Source: Bog-257 sp963846715
Lineage (GTDB): Bacteria; Acidobacteriota; Terriglobia; Terriglobales; Acidobacteriaceae
Direction of reading: 5' to 3'
Length of the DNA stretch: 64,000 nucleotides
Assembly (NCBI GenBank): GCA_963846715.1
Contig: CAWJXA010000013.1
Span: forward strand, 524,541 to 588,540
The first letter of the stretch is position 1. Each line of letters begins with the position of its first letter. The notes beneath the pieces are model-generated. The model ran no database searches. It was not told where the DNA came from and worked only from the letters and a program-made list of their open reading frames with translations. Both the position numbers and the translations under genes were made by a program. Of the stretch, positions 17,574 through 27,079 are shown piece after piece.

Positions 17574-19085
17574 TTGGCAACTGAATTAAAGACCGCATCC
17601 ATCGCTTCAGGTGACACCGAATGGGTCAAGGGTCTCGGCCTTACCAGCGCCACCACGCTGGTCATGGGCTCCATGATCGGCTCCGGCATCTTCATCGTCT
17701 CCGCCGAAATCGCCCGCCTGGTCGATTCGCCCGTGCTACTCATCGCCGCCTGGGTTGTGACCGGATTCATGACGATCACCGGCGCCCTCGCCTACGGAGA
17801 ACTCGCTGCCATGATGCCGCGCGCCGGCGGGCAGTACGTCTACCTCCGCGAATCGCTGGGCCCGCTTTGGGGCTTTCTCTACGGCTGGACACTATTCCTC
17901 GTCATTCAGACTGGAACCATCGCCGCCGTCGGCGTGGCCTTCGGCAAATTCCTGGGCGTATTCTTTCCCGCGGTGTCGTCTACCAACTGGATTTGGCACA
18001 TCGCGCATGTTCCGCCGATTCCCATCGGCCCTATGGTGTTGGGCAACATGGACGTCGGTCTGAACACGCAAAATCTCGCCGCTATCCTGATCGTGGTTTT
18101 CCTTTCGGTACTCAACATCTTTGGCGTGAAGACCGGCGCAGCGGTGCAGAACGTCTTCACCTTTGCCAAGACTGCAGCATTGCTGGGTCTGGTTGTGCTG
18201 GGAGTCTTTCTGGGACGCCACGCCGAGGCCATCGCCGCCAACTTTGGCGCTAACTTCTGGCGCAACGCCGGTTGGAATGTTCTGCATCCGGTGCAAGTGG
18301 GCGTGGGAGGTCCGATCGCGCTGGTCGGCGCCATTACTATCATCGCCGTGGCCCAGGTCGGTTCGCTGTTCTCATCGGACGCCTGGAACAACGTCACCTT
18401 TACTGCCGGCGAAGTGCGCAATCCGCAGCGCAACTTACCACTGGCATTGGCAATGGGCACAGGAGCAGTCACCTTACTTTACGTTCTGGCGAATTTTGTT
18501 TACCTCCGCGTGCTGCCCTTGGCCGCCATCCAACATGCCCCTGAAGAACGCGTCGCGACAGCGGTCGTGCAGCAGATATTCGGCGCGGGCGGCGCACAGA
18601 TCATGGCCTTCGCCATTCTGGTCTCGACCTTCGGCTGTGCCAATGGACTGATCCTTGCGGGCGCTCGCGTTTACTACGCCATGGCCAGGAATGGATTGTT
18701 TTTCCGCCGTGCCGGAGAACTCCATCCCAAATACCACACTCCGGCGCACTCGCTGCTGATGCAATGTGTGTGGACATGCATTCTTTGTATTTCAGGCAGC
18801 TATGGGCAGTTGCTCGACTACATCATTTTTGCAGTGCTGGTGTTCTACATCCTCACCATCGCCGGACTGTTCGTGCTCCGCGTGAAGCGTCCCGACGAAC
18901 CGCGCCCCTATCGCGCCATCGGATATCCCGTGCTGCCCGCCATGTATATTTTGATGGCCGTGTTTATTGATGTAGTCTTATTGCGCTACAAGCCGCAATA
19001 CACGTGGCCGGGTCTGATCATCGTCCTGCTGGGAATTCCCGTGTACTTTCTGTGGTCGAAACGTAACCTGCAAGCGAGCACGTAA
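17574..19085 (+). CDS. APC family amino acid permease
   Basis: This 503-residue membrane protein has about 12-13 hydrophobic helices. The first unwound helix carries the APC substrate motif MGSMIGSGIFI. Further marks are GAYGEL-like ALAYGELAAMMPRAGGQYVYLRE and EVRNPQRNLP after helix 6. The start is TTG at 17574, with GAGG 4 nt upstream and no suitable ATG. A second permease follows after 26 nt, so both are probably co-transcribed. It most resembles amino-acid/polyamine transporters; the substrate cannot be read from sequence. It acts in the inner membrane. Confidence 0.9.
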   Translation: MATELKTASIASGDTEWVKGLGLTSATTLVMGSMIGSGIFIVSAEIARLVDSPVLLIAAWVVTGFMTITGALAYGELAAMMPRAGGQYVYLRESLGPLWGFLYGWTLFLVIQTGTIAAVGVAFGKFLGVFFPAVSSTNWIWHIAHVPPIPIGPMVLGNMDVGLNTQNLAAILIVVFLSVLNIFGVKTGAAVQNVFTFAKTAALLGLVVLGVFLGRHAEAIAANFGANFWRNAGWNVLHPVQVGVGGPIALVGAITIIAVAQVGSLFSSDAWNNVTFTAGEVRNPQRNLPLALAMGTGAVTLLYVLANFVYLRVLPLAAIQHAPEERVATAVVQQIFGAGGAQIMAFAILVSTFGCANGLILAGARVYYAMARNGLFFRRAGELHPKYHTPAHSLLMQCVWTCILCISGSYGQLLDYIIFAVLVFYILTIAGLFVLRVKRPDEPRPYRAIGYPVLPAMYILMAVFIDVVLLRYKPQYTWPGLIIVLLGIPVYFLWSKRNLQAST

Positions 19086-19111
19086 GCCTGGTTGCAAAGA
19101 AGAGGCGAATA

Positions 19112-20652
19112 TTGAAGTCCAATCTGTTGAAGCGCAAACCCCTCGACATGCTGATGCGCGAGGCTTCCGATACCGGAGAGCATAGTCTCAAGCGGGCTCT
19201 CGGGCCGGTCAACCTGGTCATGCTTGGTATCGGAGCCATTATCGGCGCCGGAATATTCGTCATAACCGGCTCGGCCGCCGCGCAGTTTGCCGGACCCGGG
19301 ATTGTCTTCTCCTACGTCCTGGCGGGGATTGCCTGCTGTTTTGCGGGACTTTGCTATGCGGAGTTCGCCTCGCTGATTCCGATTGCGGGTTCAGCCTATA
19401 CGTATGGATATGCCACGCTGGGCGAAATTTTTGCCTGGATCATTGGCTGGGACCTCATCCTGGAATACGCCTTTGGCGCCGCTACCGTGGCATCCGGCTG
19501 GAGTTCCACTCTGGTTGCGTTCTTGCAGGATTACAACATCAATCTTCCTCCGCAAATTTGCGATGTTCCGGGCGCGGTGTGGGTGAAATACGAAGGATTC
19601 TGGCGGCCCTTGGCCACCCTGCAAAGTGTTCTCAAGCAGAAAGGCATTGACCCGGCCACGCTCCCCCACGCAACGGCGGTCTTCAATCTGCTTGCCTTTA
19701 TCGCCATCGCCATGGTCACTACCATCCTGGTCATCGGCATTAAAGAATCGGCAGACTTCAACACCGCTATCGTCTTCGTGAAGCTATTTGCCGTACTCAC
19801 ATTCATCGGTGTGGCAGGCCACTTTGCTCTTCAGCACCCCCAAGAAACGACCGCCAACTGGCATCCCTTCCTGCCGATGGGCCTGGTAGGGGTCACGCGC
19901 GCGGCTGGGGTCGTGTTTTTTGCCTACATCGGGTTCGATGCCGTCTCCACCGCCGCTCAGGAAGCGAAGAACCCCAAGCGCGATATGCCGATTGGAATTC
20001 TCGGCTCCCTCGTGGTCTGTACGGTTCTCTATATTCTGGTGTCGGGCCTGCTTACCGGCGTCGTCCACTATGACCGCCTGAATGTTGGTGCACCGGTATC
20101 GCTGGCCATTCGCGAGACCGGCGTGAAGTGGGGCAGCTATATCGTGAATGCGGGTGCACTGGCCGGCCTCAGCACGGTGATGATCGTGATGTTGCTGGGG
20201 CAGTCTCGCGTCTTCTATTCCATGGCCCACGACGGATTGCTGTGGAAATGGGCGGGCGAGATCCATCCTCGCTTCCGTACCCCGTGGAAATCCTCCATCG
20301 TGGTCGGCTTATTTGTCGCGGTTTTCGCCGTCCCTGGTTCCTATTGGCATTCTCGGACAACTGGTCAGCATTGGCACTTTGCTGGCCTTCGTCATCGTGT
20401 GCGCCGGAGTGTGGGTCATGCGCCGGCGACGGCCAGACATGCCGCGTCCGTTCAGAGCGCCCTGGGTGCCCGTTCACGCCGATCATGGGGATCCTTACCG
20501 CCGTATTAATGATGGTTTTCCTGCCGCGCGACACCTGGATTCGCCTGGTCGTGTGGCTGATCATCGGCATGGTCATCTACTTCACCTATGGACGCCATCA
20601 CAGCAAAGTGCAGAAGTTGGCGCCTGACGAGGTGAACGTCGGAGGTGACTAG
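19112..20652 (+). pseudogene. APC family cationic amino acid permease, frameshifted C-terminus
   Basis: Residues 1 to about 405 are a normal APC permease: IGAIIGAGIFVITG in helix 1, GSAYTYGYATLGEIFAWIIGWDLILEY, and FFAYIGFDAVSTAAQEAKNPKRDMP, the last very typical of CAT-type cationic amino acid transporters. The conserved C-terminus then continues in two other frames: PIGILGQLVSIGTLLAFVIVCAGVWVMRRRRPDMPRPF after a shift near 20332, and FTPIMGILTAVLMM after another near 20471, to a stop at 20650-20652. Joined, they give a full-length permease of about 513 residues. Start TTG with GAGG 6 nt upstream. Two shifts in one otherwise perfect gene suggest sequence errors rather than decay. Confidence 0.85.
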
Positions 20653-20834
20653 CGCACTTGGCTGCCGGTTCCAGCCCGGTTTTCGCTATGGACGGGCAGG
20701 CTTTCTTCCCGTTGAATCGGGTCCCGCTGCCTGCGTAGACCACAACTAGGGTGCAGGCTGCCCGGCTCTTAATCCGGCTTTCCCGTGGCCAATGACTGGT
20801 TCCACTCCAACTCGGTTCAAATGACTGCGGACGG

Positions 20835-20923
20835 CAACATTCTGCTCTCCGAGCGCAGCCAGGATTGGGCCTTGAAGACTGCGGGCAAGGGTACCGGGGA
20901 TTCGAATCCTTCTCCCTCCGCCG
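20835..20923 (+). pseudogene. tRNA-Ser-like remnant
   Basis: The 3' part reads like a serine tRNA: a CTTGAAG anticodon-type loop, a variable-arm-like GGGCAAGGGTACC, a T arm with GGATTCGAATCC, and acceptor strand TCTCCCTCCG followed by CCG instead of CCA. The 5' half (TCCGAGCGC near 20849) is only distantly D-arm-like and the stems do not pair well. The gap 20653-20834 also holds T-arm-like (GCCGGTTCCAGCCCGG) and Lys-like (CTCTTAATC) fragments. No functional tRNA is predicted. It could be a tRNA-derived repeat or an old attachment-site trace. Confidence 0.5.
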
Positions 20924-20945
20924 CAAACTTGGCCCTGGATCCCTT

Positions 20946-22028
20946 CTAGCAGAGAGAACGCGCTAACAAAGTTGCGTGCTCGGTTAGGATTCCTGCCCAC
21001 TCGTTACTAATTCGCTGTCGCCATAAGTCCGACGGCAAGGTGCCCTTCGCCTGGTATCCACTGCGGCGCTTCGTCTCGGCGATTACCGCCTCACGCACTG
21101 TGTTGAAATCTCCGAGTTCCAATTGTTCGTAAAGCTGTTCGATTACCTCGACAGAATTAGCAATCAAAGACTCGTAGGTTATCGTCGTGAATCGGTTCTT
21201 GGGGAGATCTGCGGTACTCGAGGCCAGCTTCGCCTCAAAGCGGGGACGATCGGCGATAACCGCTTCGCGGATATCCTCATCTGATGGTATTGGCCCGATG
21301 GCGTACGTTTCGAACATCTTGCGCCACATCCGAACCACTGATTCGAAGTTGCTTAAGGGATCGCGCGCGATCACCACGAAGCGCGCATCCGGAAGCAGTT
21401 CGCGAAGAGTGGCGATGCGAGCGCCATGGGTCGGCGATTTGAGGATCATAGGACGACCCATTCCTCGCACCGATACACCCGCAAGAAAAGTCAGGAAAAC
21501 CTCACGCCAACGCTTCTCCTCTTCAGATGAAAGGTCACGTGGGTCCGTGAGCTTCAGAGCCTCTGGCAGGATCGTCGGAATCAGGAGGGCTTCATAGGGA
21601 GAACGCGCTCCCAGTGACAGAAGTGCAAACTCGTCCTCCTGCGGCGAACTGGCCTGAACCTCCATCTCGTCCATCGGCCGCTGACTGCTGGAACCTCCAC
21701 GAGCCAGGGCCGAGGCCTCGCTGAAAATGAAGTGATGAGGGTTCATGCAAGCATGCGTCGTCGGATACGTATAACGCGCATCAAGGCATAGCAACTCGTG
21801 CAGCAGGGTTGTGCCGGAGCGCCAGTAACCAAGAACCACGACGGCGTTCTGGTAATTTGCCTGGGCCAGTTGCTGGCGAGAGAGTGTCTCCTGCATTCCC
21901 GCCATCGCGGAGAATAGGGAACCCGGTGCCAGCGTTTGCCAAAGCAGCATTGGACTGGATCGGAGGTGCCAGTTGCGGCGAAGTTGCCGCCAAGCGCCCG
22001 AAGTGAGGTTCAGATATTGACGGCTCAC
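20946..22028 (-). CDS. sulfotransferase family protein
   Basis: This 360-residue protein has the PAPS-binding loop GYWRSGTTLLHELL (residues 67-80), the Sulfotransfer_3 signature. RFVVIARDPLSNFESVVRMW is the 3'-phosphate site with its Arg/Ser pair. Start GTG overlaps the sulfatase stop (GTGA), so translation is coupled. It is the last gene of a three-gene operon. It probably transfers sulfate from PAPS to a glycan, lipid or protein acceptor. There is no signal peptide, so it should work in the cytoplasm. Confidence 0.88.
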   Translation of the reverse strand: MSRQYLNLTSGAWRQLRRNWHLRSSPMLLWQTLAPGSLFSAMAGMQETLSRQQLAQANYQNAVVVLGYWRSGTTLLHELLCLDARYTYPTTHACMNPHHFIFSEASALARGGSSSQRPMDEMEVQASSPQEDEFALLSLGARSPYEALLIPTILPEALKLTDPRDLSSEEEKRWREVFLTFLAGVSVRGMGRPMILKSPTHGARIATLRELLPDARFVVIARDPLSNFESVVRMWRKMFETYAIGPIPSDEDIREAVIADRPRFEAKLASSTADLPKNRFTTITYESLIANSVEVIEQLYEQLELGDFNTVREAVIAETKRRSGYQAKGTLPSDLWRQRISNEWAGILTEHATLLARSLC

Positions 22029-23992
22029 GTGGCTCTTCGCACCAGGTCTGGAAATCTCGAAGCAAGCGTCTCACGCAGTGCCTTGGCCCGTGCAGGGTTT
22101 TCCGCAGTGTAGTCGATATTCCAGGTCTCCGCATCTGGCAGTGGGCGAAGCCCGCCATTTTGGGTGGAGAGGACAACGACATATTGGTACTGCCCGTCGA
22201 TCACACCCGCCGACCCATGCCGCGGCGGCTTGAAAATACTGTTGATTTCCAGATACTGGCAGAATGCGAGTCCCTGGCCCTCGCCGGCGTTGTCGGACGC
22301 CAGCCACTTCACAAGCGACTGACCGGGCATCCAATCCGGCTTAGGTTGGCCGGCAAGCTCGAGTACTGTGGGGGCGAGCGCCGTCTGGTCCGCAACAAAC
22401 TCAACCGTTCGGCCTTCCTGCTGGTTTGGTGTCCGGATGATCAAAGGGATGTGGATAACCGGCCGGGTTTGATACCGGCCACCATGTTGATAGATGCCGC
22501 CGTGAAAGCTTTCCCCATGATCGGCCGACAAAACGACCGTGGTGTTGCGTAACCGCCCGCTGCTCTCCAGTCCCGACATAAAATCGCCGAAGGCGCGATC
22601 GGCGGTTGCCAGACACTCATCGTAGGCAAGGCGGCGCTGGTCCACCATGTCTTGGAATTCCGGTCCATACACAGGCGGAATGGGGAGGCGAGTGCTGTCG
22701 TTTTCTTCATCTTCAAAAGTTCGCAATTGGTTGTCAGGGATAAAAAGTCCCCGCTCCGGCGCACCGGGATGGTAAGGGGCATGTGGCGCCATCACGTGAA
22801 CCCACATGAAGAACCCATCGGGCATCTGGTCGAGGATTTTCCGTGCCTGTGCGAAACTTTCCTCCGCCGGGAATCGTAAGTTGAGATCGTCGGGCAGCCC
22901 GGCCGCGGAATTCCATACCTCCATCAAGTCGTGGTACTCGTCCGCTCGGTTGCCGATCCCCGTATGCTGGTGGAGCGAGCCACTGGCTTCCCACAAGCCT
23001 TGCAGCGCACCCTCCTGAAAAGTGGGAGCGGGCAGGAAATCGTAGCCGCTTTTCAGGTTTTCCACGATGTAGTATGCAGCCCAGTTCGACACGAATGCGC
23101 CAGTGGTATAGCCGGCATTTCGCATCAAGTGCGCTATGGTCTTATTGGCATACTCTGGCCGCACCCGGCCCATCAGGTGATAAACACCGTGTTCCGCGGG
23201 ATAAACTCCCGTCAGGATCGTTCCCATGCACGATCCGGTGAAGGTCGAGGCAGAATAGAAGTTCTTGAAGACCGTGGCCTGCCGGGCAAAAGCGTCGATG
23301 TTCCGAGTAGTAGGCAGCCCGTACCCGTAAAGGGACATATCTTCCGCACTTAAGGCGTCGAAGGTGATCAGCAAGAGGTTGGATTTGGGCCGTGGCGGAG
23401 TCAGCGCCGCCTTTACCACGGACGCCGTCCTGCTAAGCGCAAATTCCGTGGCCACCAGTCCAACGGTACCGACGACGGTCACAATTGCGGTGCGTCGCGT
23501 CATCTTTTCGGCCAGGAAGCCGTCGATGCTCGTCACCACCTGTCGCCGCGCGCGAGGAATGCACAGAACTGCGACGAAAGTCAGGAAATGGGCTAACAGT
23601 AAGGCGGTTGTAAACCTCGGGCCGCGGGTCGGCGCCCACGTCTTGATCAGGATTATCAACGCGAACCGGGAATCCAGGAAAACGACCAGAACTACTGCGA
23701 CCTTTGTTGCCCACTCGGCAATTCGTTCGCGCGATGACTTGAAATGCCAGAGAAAAGGGGCAATCGCGGCTGTACAGAGGGTCCCTAAAACGATACCGGC
23801 CAGCGCGGCGAAAACCAGGCGCACCACAACTTCAAAAGCGACTTCCGCAGTGGTGAGATAAAACGTCCAGCCCTGAGCCTCACCCTGGGCCAGCTTGAGA
23901 GCCACGGCAAATGCCAAACCGACAATCCCGAGAGTGATGAGCCGGAACCAAAGCGACAGAACTGTGGGGCGGAAACCAGACTCCCTGGACAT
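22025..23992 (-). CDS. membrane-bound sulfatase-fold hydrolase/transferase
   Basis: The 655 residues start with about five hydrophobic helices (residues about 12-185), followed by a large extracytoplasmic alkaline-phosphatase-superfamily domain. LLLITFDALSAEDMSLYGYG holds the first metal Asp. STFTGSCMGTILTG is the nucleophile region, and VVLSADHGESF the second metal site. The formylglycine motif C/S-x-P-x-R of true sulfatases is absent. A Thr or Ser in the STFTGS segment is the probable nucleophile, as in LtaS-type phosphoglycerol or phosphoethanolamine transferases. It begins on the last base of the preceding small gene and overlaps the sulfotransferase start. A cell-envelope modification role is inferred. 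Confidence 0.85.
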   Translation of the reverse strand: MSRESGFRPTVLSLWFRLITLGIVGLAFAVALKLAQGEAQGWTFYLTTAEVAFEVVVRLVFAALAGIVLGTLCTAAIAPFLWHFKSSRERIAEWATKVAVVLVVFLDSRFALIILIKTWAPTRGPRFTTALLLAHFLTFVAVLCIPRARRQVVTSIDGFLAEKMTRRTAIVTVVGTVGLVATEFALSRTASVVKAALTPPRPKSNLLLITFDALSAEDMSLYGYGLPTTRNIDAFARQATVFKNFYSASTFTGSCMGTILTGVYPAEHGVYHLMGRVRPEYANKTIAHLMRNAGYTTGAFVSNWAAYYIVENLKSGYDFLPAPTFQEGALQGLWEASGSLHQHTGIGNRADEYHDLMEVWNSAAGLPDDLNLRFPAEESFAQARKILDQMPDGFFMWVHVMAPHAPYHPGAPERGLFIPDNQLRTFEDEENDSTRLPIPPVYGPEFQDMVDQRRLAYDECLATADRAFGDFMSGLESSGRLRNTTVVLSADHGESFHGGIYQHGGRYQTRPVIHIPLIIRTPNQQEGRTVEFVADQTALAPTVLELAGQPKPDWMPGQSLVKWLASDNAGEGQGLAFCQYLEINSIFKPPRHGSAGVIDGQYQYVVVLSTQNGGLRPLPDAETWNIDYTAENPARAKALRETLASRFPDLVRRAT

Positions 23993-24222
23993 CAGACGTC
24001 AGTCCGTCGCCGTAAGCGCCGTGTGAGCGCGCCGAAAGCTGCTCCGATCTGTTTTCTAAGGAAGGTAACCGCGACCCCGGCGGCTAACAGCAGGGGAGTC
24101 AGTATCTGGGAAGCCAACCCCGCGGCGTTAGGGTCGATGTATGCGTAGGCCGGAGTTGTGATGATTACCAGGCAAAAAGCACACACCACAACAGCAGTCG
24201 GAACCTTCCGATGGTGCGTCAT
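23992..24222 (-). CDS. small YIDP-motif membrane protein
   Basis: The start at 24222 has GGAGGAGG just upstream and gives 76 residues; a longer in-frame start at 24399 lacks support. A signal-like helix (residues about 8-26) ends in AYAYIDPNAAG, followed by a second hydrophobic helix (about 34-52) and a basic tail (LTRRLRRRTDV). Small proteins with a YIDP(G/N) motif after the first helix recur next to envelope sulfatase/LTA-synthase-like genes; I know of no assigned function. The stop and the sulfatase ATG share one base (TGATG), so the two are tightly coupled and perhaps form a complex. Confidence 0.75.
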   Translation of the reverse strand: MTHHRKVPTAVVVCAFCLVIITTPAYAYIDPNAAGLASQILTPLLLAAGVAVTFLRKQIGAAFGALTRRLRRRTDV

Positions 24223-24471
24223 GCCTCCTCCGGATGCGGAAACGGGCGCGCGACTTCGTAAATCACCTCGAAATTGTAGCACGGCCACTTCTAGGAACAG
24301 GAATGCAGGTTGACCGACACGCGCCGTCGATTTGGGAGCCGGATTTTTGCAAATAATGAGTGGCGCCAGGTGTGGATTGTTGGATTTTAGGCGAAGCAAA
24401 ACAGCGACGCAGGTTGGCTGTTCGCCGCGACCCGCGGACCAGGGCCCGTTCGGGGCGATCTGTTATACATA

Positions 24472-25935
24472 ATGGTGATCATGCAAGGTTCTCCGCGCCC
24501 ATCTCTTTTAGCTCCCGCCAACCGCAGCGTTTATGACGTCGCAGTTGTGGGGGGCGGTTTCTCCGGAGTCATGACGGCGGTGCATCTTCTTCGTCATTGC
24601 CCTCCAACTTCATCCATATTGCTGATTGATCGCAGCGAGAGGCTTGGACGAGGAGTTGCGTTTGGTACCACCACGGCGGAGCATCTGCTGAATGTTCCGG
24701 CAAAGAATATGAGCGCTTTCGCCGACGACCCGGGGCATTTCCTCCGGTGGCTACAGACGCACAAGAACCCGGAAACATCTCCCGACGCCTTCGTTTCGCG
24801 GCAATGGTATGGGGAATATGTTGGCAGCCTGCTGACAGAGCAATTACGCGAACCCGATTCGCCAGCATTGCGCTGCGTCTCTGGGGAAGTGGTAGGGATT
24901 GAGCGACAAGACGAAACGCATTGCCTGACTTTGACGGATTCTTCGCAGTACTGTGCCGCTTTGGTGATCTTGGCGGTCGGTAACTTTCCGCCTCTTGATC
25001 CATTGCCATTCCGGCAGCTGTCGAGCCGGCACTATGCACGCTACGCATGGGCGCCAGAGGCATTGGATGGGATTGCCGACTTAGAATCGGTGCTGCTGAT
25101 CGGCTCCGGACTGACGGCCATTGATCAGGTCGTAACTCTTGAAGCCCGCGGATTTAAAGGCAGGATCTACATGCTCTCCCGCCGCGGACTGCTTCCGGCC
25201 ATACACTGCCTTCAGCCGGCGTGGCCGACAGAATGGACGAATGATCTGCCCTTTTCGACCAGGGGTCTCGTCTCGGCGATACGTAAGCAGGTTCGGCTTG
25301 CGGAGAGTCGTCAACAAGACTGGAGGCCGGTGATTGACAGTCTTCGACCGGCGACCCAACGGATGTGGAAAAGCTTGGACATAACTGAAAAGAAAAGGTT
25401 CCTTCGGCATGTGCGCTCCTTTTGGGAAGTTCATCGTCATCGTCTCCCTCCAGAAACTGGGGAGATGCTGGAACGACTGCGGCAAAATGGCCGCTTGGTG
25501 CTACTAGCGGGTCGAGTGCTCGGCTGCACCGAAGGGGACGGTTACGCTGAGGTCGCCTATCGGAATCGAGAAATGACCGACACGGGTGTGCTCCGAGTAT
25601 CGCGAATCGTAAACTGCACCGGCCATGAGACCGATGCTCGAAAAATCGATTCCCGAGTCGTAAAGTCATTGTTGGACCATAACTTGGCGCGGGTCGATGC
25701 CTGTCTCCTGGGTTTGGATGTTGCCGATGATGGGGCCGTGATACACGGCACCGGGTGCCCTTCAAAGTCTTTGTTTGCGCTGGGATCAGTTCGCAAAGGT
25801 CTACTATGGGAAAGTACCGCTGTACCTGAAATTCGGGGGCAGTCGCAATGTCTGGCTGAGCGACTGGCCGGCGAGTTGGCGAAGGTAGCGAGCTCGTTCC
25901 GAGCGGTCGTCCAGGCATCGGCCGACTCGCGTTAG
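24472..25935 (+). CDS. FAD/NAD(P)-binding oxidoreductase (HcaD-like/NAD_binding_9)
   Basis: This 487-residue protein has an N-terminal FAD-binding Rossmann motif, VAVVGGGFSGVMTA (about residues 22-35), and an acidic end of strand 2 in LLIDRSERLGRGVAFGT. The phrase GVAFGTTTAEHLLNVPAKNMSAFADDPGHFLRWL is characteristic of the FAD-NAD(P)-binding NAD_binding_9 family. A second nucleotide-binding motif is VLLIGSGLTAIDQ, and a late ALGSVRKGLLWESTAVPEIR segment closes the FAD site. ATG 24472 or 24481 may be used; no clear ribosome site is visible. The substrate is unknown and no partner gene is adjacent. Confidence 0.85.
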   Translation: MVIMQGSPRPSLLAPANRSVYDVAVVGGGFSGVMTAVHLLRHCPPTSSILLIDRSERLGRGVAFGTTTAEHLLNVPAKNMSAFADDPGHFLRWLQTHKNPETSPDAFVSRQWYGEYVGSLLTEQLREPDSPALRCVSGEVVGIERQDETHCLTLTDSSQYCAALVILAVGNFPPLDPLPFRQLSSRHYARYAWAPEALDGIADLESVLLIGSGLTAIDQVVTLEARGFKGRIYMLSRRGLLPAIHCLQPAWPTEWTNDLPFSTRGLVSAIRKQVRLAESRQQDWRPVIDSLRPATQRMWKSLDITEKKRFLRHVRSFWEVHRHRLPPETGEMLERLRQNGRLVLLAGRVLGCTEGDGYAEVAYRNREMTDTGVLRVSRIVNCTGHETDARKIDSRVVKSLLDHNLARVDACLLGLDVADDGAVIHGTGCPSKSLFALGSVRKGLLWESTAVPEIRGQSQCLAERLAGELAKVASSFRAVVQASADSR

Positions 25936-26068
25936 GGGCAAAGGCCGCGGGCCAACGTCACGGCCAGCCATCGGCATGTTGTGCGGCCGTGGAGCTTGCC
26001 CTGCTGATCCTAACCACGCCAGTCTGGGACGGGCGTTCTTGTTGCACTAGACCTCGCAACACTCCACA

Positions 26069-27079
26069 ATGGCTGATGTGAAGGCCCTGTTCAACCTCAA
26101 GGTCCTCTTCCTCGCGTTGCTGGCTTTGATTTTCGTCGGCGTCGCGGGCTTCCATTGGATCGAAGGCTGGTCGTGGTTCGACGGCTTTTACATGGTGTTG
26201 ACCACCATTACGACGATTGGATACGGCGAGGTCCATCCGCTTTCGCAGATTGGCCGAATCTTTAACACTTTCATCATCGTCACCGGTGTCGCGTTGGTGC
26301 TGCTGTTCTTCGGAGGCGCAACTCAGGCTTTGCTAGAATTCGAGCTGCAATCGGTATTCGGTAGGAGACGCATGGACCGCGAGATTAGCCGATTGTCCGA
26401 TCATTATATTATCTGCGGCGCTGGCCGCGTGGGACGGAGCGTCGCGCGGGAACTGGCGCGCAAGCCGTTGCCCTTTGTCATTGTCGACACCGACGAAGCC
26501 AAGCTGGCGCGTTACTCCGCCACAGGCTGGCTGACCCTGGTCGGCGATGCCACTCAGGCGCATGTGTTGCACGACCTTCACATCGAAAGCGCTCGCGGGC
26601 TGGTGGCCGCTACCACCACCGACGCCACCAACATCTACATCATTCTCACTGCGCGTAGCTTAAACCCCAAGCTCAATATCATCGCGCGCGCCAGCGAAGA
26701 AGATGCCGAGAAACACCTGATCACCGCCGGCGCCGATCACGTCGTCTCGCCCTACAATTTCGCCGGATACCGCATCGCCCAGACCTTTATGCGCCCGCAC
26801 GTTGTCGACTTCTTTGACACCGCCATGAACCAGCAGAAGCCCCTGGAGATTGAAGAAGTTCAGGTGCAGGTGGGCTCGCGCTTCGTGGGCGCTACCCTTG
26901 AGGCTTCCCGCATTCGCCAGGAGATGGGAGTGATCGTGCTCGCCATCAAGGGCGAAGACTCCCACATGCGCTTCAATCCGCCACCGGACGCGGTGATCAA
27001 CTCCGGCGACCATCTGATCGCCATGGGCGAGCCAGAGGGTCTGCGCCGCCTGGAAGACTCCGCCGCGGAGCGCGCATGA
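26069..27079 (+). CDS. two-helix K+ channel with TrkA-N/TrkA-C (RCK) regulatory domains
   Basis: This 336-residue protein has helix 1 (about 10-28), a pore loop with selectivity filter TTITTIGYGE, and helix 2 (about 67-90). A Rossmann TrkA_N domain follows (IICGAGRVGRSVARELA, then VIVDTDEAK and LVGDAT). The C-terminal TrkA_C domain starts near VQVGSRFVGATL. This is the MthK-type architecture: a ligand-gated potassium channel. The gene overlaps nnr by four bases (ATGA). No Shine-Dalgarno is seen before the ATG. Confidence 0.92.
   Translation: MADVKALFNLKVLFLALLALIFVGVAGFHWIEGWSWFDGFYMVLTTITTIGYGEVHPLSQIGRIFNTFIIVTGVALVLLFFGGATQALLEFELQSVFGRRRMDREISRLSDHYIICGAGRVGRSVARELARKPLPFVIVDTDEAKLARYSATGWLTLVGDATQAHVLHDLHIESARGLVAATTTDATNIYIILTARSLNPKLNIIARASEEDAEKHLITAGADHVVSPYNFAGYRIAQTFMRPHVVDFFDTAMNQQKPLEIEEVQVQVGSRFVGATLEASRIRQEMGVIVLAIKGEDSHMRFNPPPDAVINSGDHLIAMGEPEGLRRLEDSAAERA

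Noticed and set aside
20582..21000. Minus-strand ORFs with KDSNPRYP- and GGRRIRIPGT-like sequences
   Set aside because: These are the well-known spurious translations of tRNA 3'-end sequence, not proteins.
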